From the NCBI GenBank assembly GCA_012842745.1, contig DUSF01000049.1:145566-209565 (forward strand): DNA of 64,000 bases. Direction: 5' to 3'. The first letter of the stretch is position 1. The number at the start of each line of letters is the position of its first letter. The notes beneath the pieces are model-generated. The model had not been told where the DNA came from. It made no database searches and saw nothing but the letters and a program-made list of their open reading frames with translations. The stretch is from Bacillus sp. (in: firmicutes) (GTDB lineage: Bacteria; Bacillota; Bacilli; Bacillales; Bacillaceae_J). Made by a program: the position numbers and the translations under genes. Below are positions 60,262 through 64,000 of this stretch, piece after piece.

Positions 60262-60947
60262 TTACTTCTCAAGTACAATATCCGCAAAGTTAATATAATA
60301 AGAATATTTACTACTACTATCAGGTTTAAAAACAATATCTATCTTGTTTACCCCTTTTAAATCTATATCCACTTTTGCAGGCCCTTTCCCCTTTAGTAGA
60401 CTCTCATTACTATATACAAGTTTGCCATCGGCATAAATATAGAATGATGATTTGGCCTCATCCTTTTGAGTGGCATCATCCATACCAACAATACCTGTCA
60501 ACCTAGAATATTCCTTATAAAGATAGTAAGATGTTTTACTTTCATATTTTGCAGCCTCACTTTGTAGAACTTTTGACTGCTCGTACTTGACTCCATTCAT
60601 TTCAAATTTACTACCCTTATTTACAGGATTTCCAACTAAGTTCGTACCGCTAGGTGATAAGTCAGAAAGATAAATTATACCTGTAGCACCAAGTGGCTTT
60701 TTCCCTACATATATCGTGTTGTTTTTCGCATCCCATTCCACTTCTTTCCCCATTGATTCAGCCATAAATCTTAAAGGAACATACGTTGTCCCCTTATACA
60801 TAAATCCTTCACTAGCTGATTTTTTTCCACTCCATCAAAAACATACTTTAATGGTTTGATTTCCACATCAATTGATGTTGCTGCATATGTACCTATAGCC
60901 CCAAACGAAATTGCCCCTGCAACAAAACCTGCCATAACCTTTTTCAC
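60262..60947 (-). pseudogene. Exported stalk-domain plus NPCBM-type protein, frameshifted in a homopolymer
   Basis: From GTG 60947 (AGAAGGACAG before it) the frame encodes a signal peptide (KKVMAGFVAGAISFGAIGTYA) and the start of a copper-amine-oxidase-N domain. It shifts at a run of seven A (60820-60826); eight would restore ...VEKKSASEGFMYKGTTYVPL. The remainder, open from 60801 to 60262, contains VPLRFMAESMGKEVEWD and an NPCBM carbohydrate-binding domain (LTGIVGMDD and SSFYIYADGKLVYSNES). Slipped-strand variation, a true null or a sequencing error are all possible. It is bounded by the two REP-like copies A and B. Confidence 0.8.
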
Positions 60948-60987
60948 AACTGTCCTTCTCCCTTCAGATTAGGGAGGAAAATCCTTC

Positions 60988-61027
60988 TAAGGGGACAGTC
61001 CCCCATACCTTTAAAGCAGTAAAGTAA
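60988..61027 (+). repeat. REP-like repeat, copy B
   Basis: TAAGGGGACAGTCCCCCATA and the following CCTTTAAAGCAGTAAAGTAAC match copy A. It lies upstream of the pseudogene start and next to the RAYT gene. Confidence 0.8.
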
Positions 61028-61051
61028 CTTGATAACACAAAGTATTTTCGT

Positions 61052-61612
61052 TTATTTATCAGTCATTCTTAATGGATGATATTCTTTTTCAACATATCTC
61101 CGATAGTTTTCTTTTTGCGGATTTGGGAAATAGGATAAAATTTTAGAAGTAGTTACGTGAGGATTGATTATATTTGAAATATAGGCTTCATAACTGCTCC
61201 AAGGATAGGTTTCGGGGGATGTTACCATTTGAGCTCCAACAGGATTTAAGTGGATGTATCTACTAACTTCTAATTGGTAATCGATTGAATCAATCAGTTC
61301 TGAACCATAACGCCCTTGAAACACATGGCCAACTAACCGATGGCGTTTGTTAAAATGCATGGCATATCTTGAGTTCAACATTTTCATAATATGCATAGGA
61401 TGATGATGAATGGTTTCCAATTGAAGATGAATATGGTTTGTCATGAGGCAATACGTATGAAGATGAAAAGGAAAATAAGTACGAACCTCTTGTAATAAAT
61501 CTAAATAGGTTAAACGATCGCTGTTATCATAAAATAAAGCTGTACGACGATTACCTCGATTTGTTATGTGATATATCGCACCCGGAAACCAAACGCGAGG
61601 CTTTCTTGCCAC
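61052..61612 (-). CDS. REP-associated tyrosine transposase (RAYT, Y1 transposase family)
   Basis: 186 residues. The N-terminus MARKPRVWFPGAIYHITNRG is diagnostic. The HUH motif is in YCLMTNHIHLQLE (about residues 55-67). The helix with NKRHRLVGHVFQGRYGSELID and YIHLNPVGAQMV holds the candidate nucleophilic tyrosine. Family members nick single-stranded REP hairpins. They are usually single-copy and domesticated rather than active transposons. GGGGACAG-type hairpins around it are plausible substrates. Confidence 0.93.
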   Translation of the reverse strand: MARKPRVWFPGAIYHITNRGNRRTALFYDNSDRLTYLDLLQEVRTYFPFHLHTYCLMTNHIHLQLETIHHHPMHIMKMLNSRYAMHFNKRHRLVGHVFQGRYGSELIDSIDYQLEVSRYIHLNPVGAQMVTSPETYPWSSYEAYISNIINPHVTTSKILSYFPNPQKENYRRYVEKEYHPLRMTDK

Positions 61613-61699
61613 TTTTCTTCACTTCCTTTTATAAATTATTTGTTCATAACTAACATTATTCTACACGATTCGCTAATTTCCTTCTTTTTAAAAAATTTT

Positions 61700-61716
61700 G
61701 GGGGTCTGACCCCTGG
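61700..61716. repeat. GGGGTCTGACCCC hairpin
   Basis: GGGGTC pairs with GACCCC around a single T, and lies after the hypothetical gene stop and before the RAYT start on the minus strand. It resembles the REP-like hairpins here and may terminate transcription leftward, with TTTTAAAAAAT-type AT-rich sequence next to it. Confidence 0.5.
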
Positions 61717-61720
61717 GATT

Positions 61721-62386
61721 TCAATAATCTTTAAAAGACAGAAGCCACTTTTTGTCAACTGTTGTATCTTGAAGCTTTCCATTGTCAATCCATTCATCAA
61801 AATATCGATCCCAAACCTCATCAGAATATGACTTGTAATAATCATAATTTGAATCACGCATTAAATCATATGTGGGATCCTCCATTTTTAGATTACCTTT
61901 GCTTTCACCAGTAGAAGGATCATACCAATACTGTCGACCCTCATCATTTATATTTCCACTATAACCAAAACCACGACCATCGAATTTCCATGTTGGTCTA
62001 ATTGTCCCATCACTTAATAATCTTGCCCTATTTTCTTCAGCAAAAGAAATGGCTTTTTGATTACCAGCTTTCTTGGCATTTGAAATATAGCTATCAACAT
62101 GCTGAAGTTGATAGTCTAATTGTGTCTTGAAACCTTCATCAGAGCGCCCCGAAGCAATGCTATTATCCTTGTAAAATGCACCTGTTTGAATATTAGCCAA
62201 AGCTCTTCCCTGTTCATCATATTTTAAATCGGAGCCATCTCCGAAATAATTGCCATTATGAGGATTATAACCACTACTATCTGATAGTGAAGAATATAAT
62301 GGTTGTTTGTCAGATGAACTTTTTGAAGTATTCAACAAAGTGCTTGGAGCATTTAAAGGTGAATTAACTATACCTGATACAACCAT
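61721..62386 (-). CDS. Hypothetical protein, Gly/Ser/Asp-rich, 221 residues
   Basis: The likely start is ATG 62386 (MVVSGIVNSPLNAPS), preceded by GGTGAT; a longer frame to 62425 lacks a ribosome site. The N-terminal third is serine/asparagine-rich and probably disordered (SSLSDSSGYNPHNGNYFGDG). A helical centre (FKTQLDYQLQHVDSYISNAKKAG) and an aromatic C-terminus (WYDPSTGESKG, YDYYKSYSDEVWDRYFDEWI) follow. No signal peptide or membrane helix. No family recognised. Its composition resembles secreted or toxin-associated C-terminal domains but nothing specific supports that. Confidence 0.6.
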   Translation of the reverse strand: MVVSGIVNSPLNAPSTLLNTSKSSSDKQPLYSSLSDSSGYNPHNGNYFGDGSDLKYDEQGRALANIQTGAFYKDNSIASGRSDEGFKTQLDYQLQHVDSYISNAKKAGNQKAISFAEENRARLLSDGTIRPTWKFDGRGFGYSGNINDEGRQYWYDPSTGESKGNLKMEDPTYDLMRDSNYDYYKSYSDEVWDRYFDEWIDNGKLQDTTVDKKWLLSFKDY

Positions 62387-62451
62387 TTTATCACCGCATT
62401 TTTTCAATAATTTTATACTTTCCAATTAGTATAACAAAAAACTTGTCGAGG

Positions 62452-62470
62452 GGACAGGTTTCTTTTCATT
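62452..62470 (+). repeat. GGGGACAGG half-repeat before the hypothetical gene
   Basis: GAGGGGACAGGTTTC resembles the RAYT-associated repeat core. No full inverted partner is close. Confidence 0.45.
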
Positions 62471-62520
62471 TAGAGACAAACTCACTTGTTAGCTCTTCCG
62501 CTACGCTGGTGGTACCCCTA

Positions 62521-63195
62521 TTATAGATTGGAAATTTGCCATTCAATCTCCTCACTGCCGATTTCCCGTAAAAAAGCATTTGTACGCGAAAATGGTCTGC
62601 TGCCAAAGAAGCCTCTATTAGCTGAGAAAGGGCTTGGATGTGGAGACTTAATAATATAATGCCAAGGTGATGTAATCAGTTGCTGCTTTTGCTGGGCATA
62701 TTGGCCCCATAGTATAAAGACAACTGGCTCCTCCCGACGATTTAATGTTTCAATGACTTTGTCTGTGAACATCTCCCATCCTAGTGTTTTATGAGAGTTA
62801 GGAATACCAGCCCGCACGGTTAAAACAGCATTCAACAATAAGACTCCCTGCTTTGTCCACTCTACTAGATAGCCATGATTAGGAATCGAACAACCTAAAT
62901 CGGCTTGCAATTCTTTATAAATATTTTGCAAGGATGGCGGAATAGTCACCCCTGGTTTCACCGAAAAACTCAATCCATGAGCCTGATTAGGTCCATGATA
63001 TGGATCTTGCCCAATAATAACGACTTTCGTGTCTTGATAAGAGGTAAAATGCAAAGCATTAAAAATATCATATTTATCTGGATAAATAACTTTAGTTTCA
63101 TATTCATCTCGCAATATTTTTCGCAACTGTTGATAATACGGTTTTGCGAACTCTCCTTCAAGTAGAGAAGCCCAATCGTTTTTCAAAATCGCCAT
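62521..63195 (-). CDS. ung: Uracil-DNA glycosylase
   Basis: 224 residues from ATG 63195 ([14 protein letters not shown]); a GTG at 63207 is an alternative with GGAAGCGAG before it. Family-1 UDG motifs are complete: [22 protein letters not shown] (catalytic Asp in GQDPYHG), [21 protein letters not shown] and [18 protein letters not shown] (His-loop). It removes uracil from DNA to begin base excision repair. Monocistronic. Confidence 0.98.
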   Translation of the reverse strand: MAILKNDWASLLEGEFAKPYYQQLRKILRDEYETKVIYPDKYDIFNALHFTSYQDTKVVIIGQDPYHGPNQAHGLSFSVKPGVTIPPSLQNIYKELQADLGCSIPNHGYLVEWTKQGVLLLNAVLTVRAGIPNSHKTLGWEMFTDKVIETLNRREEPVVFILWGQYAQQKQQLITSPWHYIIKSPHPSPFSANRGFFGSRPFSRTNAFLREIGSEEIEWQISNL

Positions 63196-63360
63196 ACCTT
63201 TCCACACTCGCTTCCATTGTTACAATCTCATATTCATTATAAGAGTATGGAAAATAAGTAGCAATGAGGATTATTAGTCCAATAGGTTTGAAGCCAAAAT
63301 TCCTTTCTCCCTTTTTAAGCGAAAGCCCCTATCTATATGGTGAAGGGAGGTGATGAACAA

Positions 63361-63582
63361 ATGGCAACAGAGGTAATCAAGAGTAGTCAACTTCGAATTG
63401 AATATAATCAGGGCATTGATTTAGATGGCAACCCCATCTACAAGACGAAAAATTATAATAACTTAAAAACTACAGCAACACCTGATCATATTCAAAGCGT
63501 TGCACTAGCGATTGCGAATCTTCAACAGCACTCAATCTTTAGTGTCCAACGCAACAGCCATTATGTCATTGTGGCAGGGTAA
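63361..63582 (+). CDS. DUF1659 family protein
   Basis: 73 residues from ATG 63361 (MATEVIKSSQLRIEYNQGID), after the excellent ribosome site AGGGAGGTGATG; the GTG frame from 63337 contains that site. DGNPIYKTKNYNNLKT and HYVIVAG are typical of DUF1659, small Bacilli proteins usually encoded beside DUF2922. Function unknown. Confidence 0.88.
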   Translation: MATEVIKSSQLRIEYNQGIDLDGNPIYKTKNYNNLKTTATPDHIQSVALAIANLQQHSIFSVQRNSHYVIVAG

Positions 63583-63617
63583 GGAATTTTAAATTTCAAC
63601 AGAAAGGAGGCAACTAA

Positions 63618-63839
63618 ATGAGCAAAAAGCTAGAGTTGCAGTTTAAAAATTCCGAAGGAAAAACGGCTACAATTTCAATCGATAATCCGATTGAGCCAGT
63701 AAATGCAGCAAATGTATCAGCGGCAATGGATTCAATTATTGCTGCCAATATCTTCACATCAACAGGCGGAGATCTCATTGCTAAAAAAGGTGCTCGTGTC
63801 GTTGAGCGCAATGTAACAGAAATTGAAATAGGTTTATAG
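63618..63839 (+). CDS. DUF2922 family protein
   Basis: 73 residues: KKLELQFKNSEGKTATISID, NAANVSAAMDSIIAANIF and GARVVERNVTEIEI match DUF2922. GAAAGGAGG precedes the ATG. It forms an operon with the DUF1659 gene 35 bases upstream. Function unknown. After the stop, GGGAGGGAGCC leads into an ATG within a REP-like sequence (63854). Confidence 0.88.
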   Translation: MSKKLELQFKNSEGKTATISIDNPIEPVNAANVSAAMDSIIAANIFTSTGGDLIAKKGARVVERNVTEIEIGL

Positions 63840-63853
63840 AAAGGGAGGGAGCC

Positions 63854-63897
63854 ATGGGACAGGGGGACAGGTTGAGACCACTGAAAAACATGTCCTA
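63854..63897 (+). repeat. REP-like GGGACAGGGGGACAGG sequence after the DUF2922 gene
   Basis: ATGGGACAGGGGGACAGG follows a strong ribosome site and opens a 14-codon frame that ends in TAA. It looks like a repeat inserted over the start of a third small gene, or a chance frame. Related cores occur at 60230 and 62453. Confidence 0.5.
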
Positions 63898-63941
63898 AAT
63901 AACTGGAAACTAAGTCGCAAAATATAAAAACAAAAGAAAAT

Positions 63942-64000
63942 CCCCCTGATTTTGGTATAATAGAGCTGTCGAAGAACTACTACCAAAAAGGGGGCTTTTC
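63942..64000 (+). mobile_element. Possible left edge and promoter of an insertion sequence
   Basis: CCCCCTGATTTTGGTA (63942-63957) is the imperfect inverse of TACCAAAAAGGGGG (63981-63994), and GGTATAATAG provides TATAAT between them. An inverted repeat around the promoter and ribosome site is typical of the start of transposase genes. The window ends before any coding evidence, so this is tentative. Confidence 0.35.

Overview
The window is chromosomal DNA of a motile, low-GC, endospore-former-type Firmicute, most likely Bacillaceae. The evidence is the degS-degU/yvyE/LCP order, the ywqB-ywqA/ssbB/ywpF neighbourhood and a comK gene. An S-layer locus built around csaB, secA2 and slaP resembles that of Bacillus anthracis and relatives. 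No rRNA, tRNA or CRISPR array was seen.

Region 1 (1-9.4 kb, all minus strand) is a flagellar block: a YaaR-type fragment, a heptad-repeat coiled-coil protein, flagellin (hag), fliS, a stand-alone FlhB C-terminal-like protein and a 1953-residue FliK-like protein with about ten copies of a helical repeat. Two sites match the sigma-D consensus TAAA-N15-GCCGATAA, one perfectly (before fliS-hag) and one nearly (before the FliK-like gene). Region 2 (9.4-14.7 kb) holds a NERD protein, degU, degS, yvyE and an LCP ligase.

Region 3 (14.8-28 kb, minus strand) makes and uses secondary cell-wall polymer: a multidomain amidase, csaB (pyruvyl transferase that makes the SLH ligand), a DUF5693 membrane protein, tagO, a MurJ/SpoVB-type flippase, tagA, and an exported phosphodiester glycosidase with three SLH domains. 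Region 4 (28-37.6 kb) carries DNA-processing genes: ywqB-ywqA (SWIM/SNF2), ssbB, ywpF, dprA and comM. With comK at 58.7 kb it gives a competence flavour.

Region 5 (37.8-57.5 kb) is the S-layer region: an SLH glucosaminidase, an SLH S41 protease, an isolated sat-cysC pair, secA2-slaP, an SLH-bearing FAD oxidoreductase, a SEC-C protein, and a regulatory trio. The trio is a BTAD regulator, a membrane PP2C phosphatase fused to an anti-sigma-type kinase domain, and a STAS protein. It ends beside a large SLH surface protein that contains a PEBP (YbhB-like) domain. The promoter of that surface gene carries two identical heptamers with an 11-bp period, so it may be the trio's target.

Region 6 (57.5-64 kb) has a small sigma factor split by a +1 frameshift, an XRE regulator, a short comK, a second LCP gene, an NPCBM gene broken in a homopolymer, a RAYT transposase with REP-like GGGGACAG repeats, ung, and a DUF1659/DUF2922 pair. 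The last 60 bases may be the edge of an insertion sequence.

The main unexplained signals are intergenic arrays of TATCC or TTGTCC cores repeated every 20-21 bp (10.56, 24.05 and 43.93 kb), the frameshifted sigma factor, the REP-like repeats that have entered coding sequence, and the possible phosphatase/STAS/BTAD control of the surface layer.
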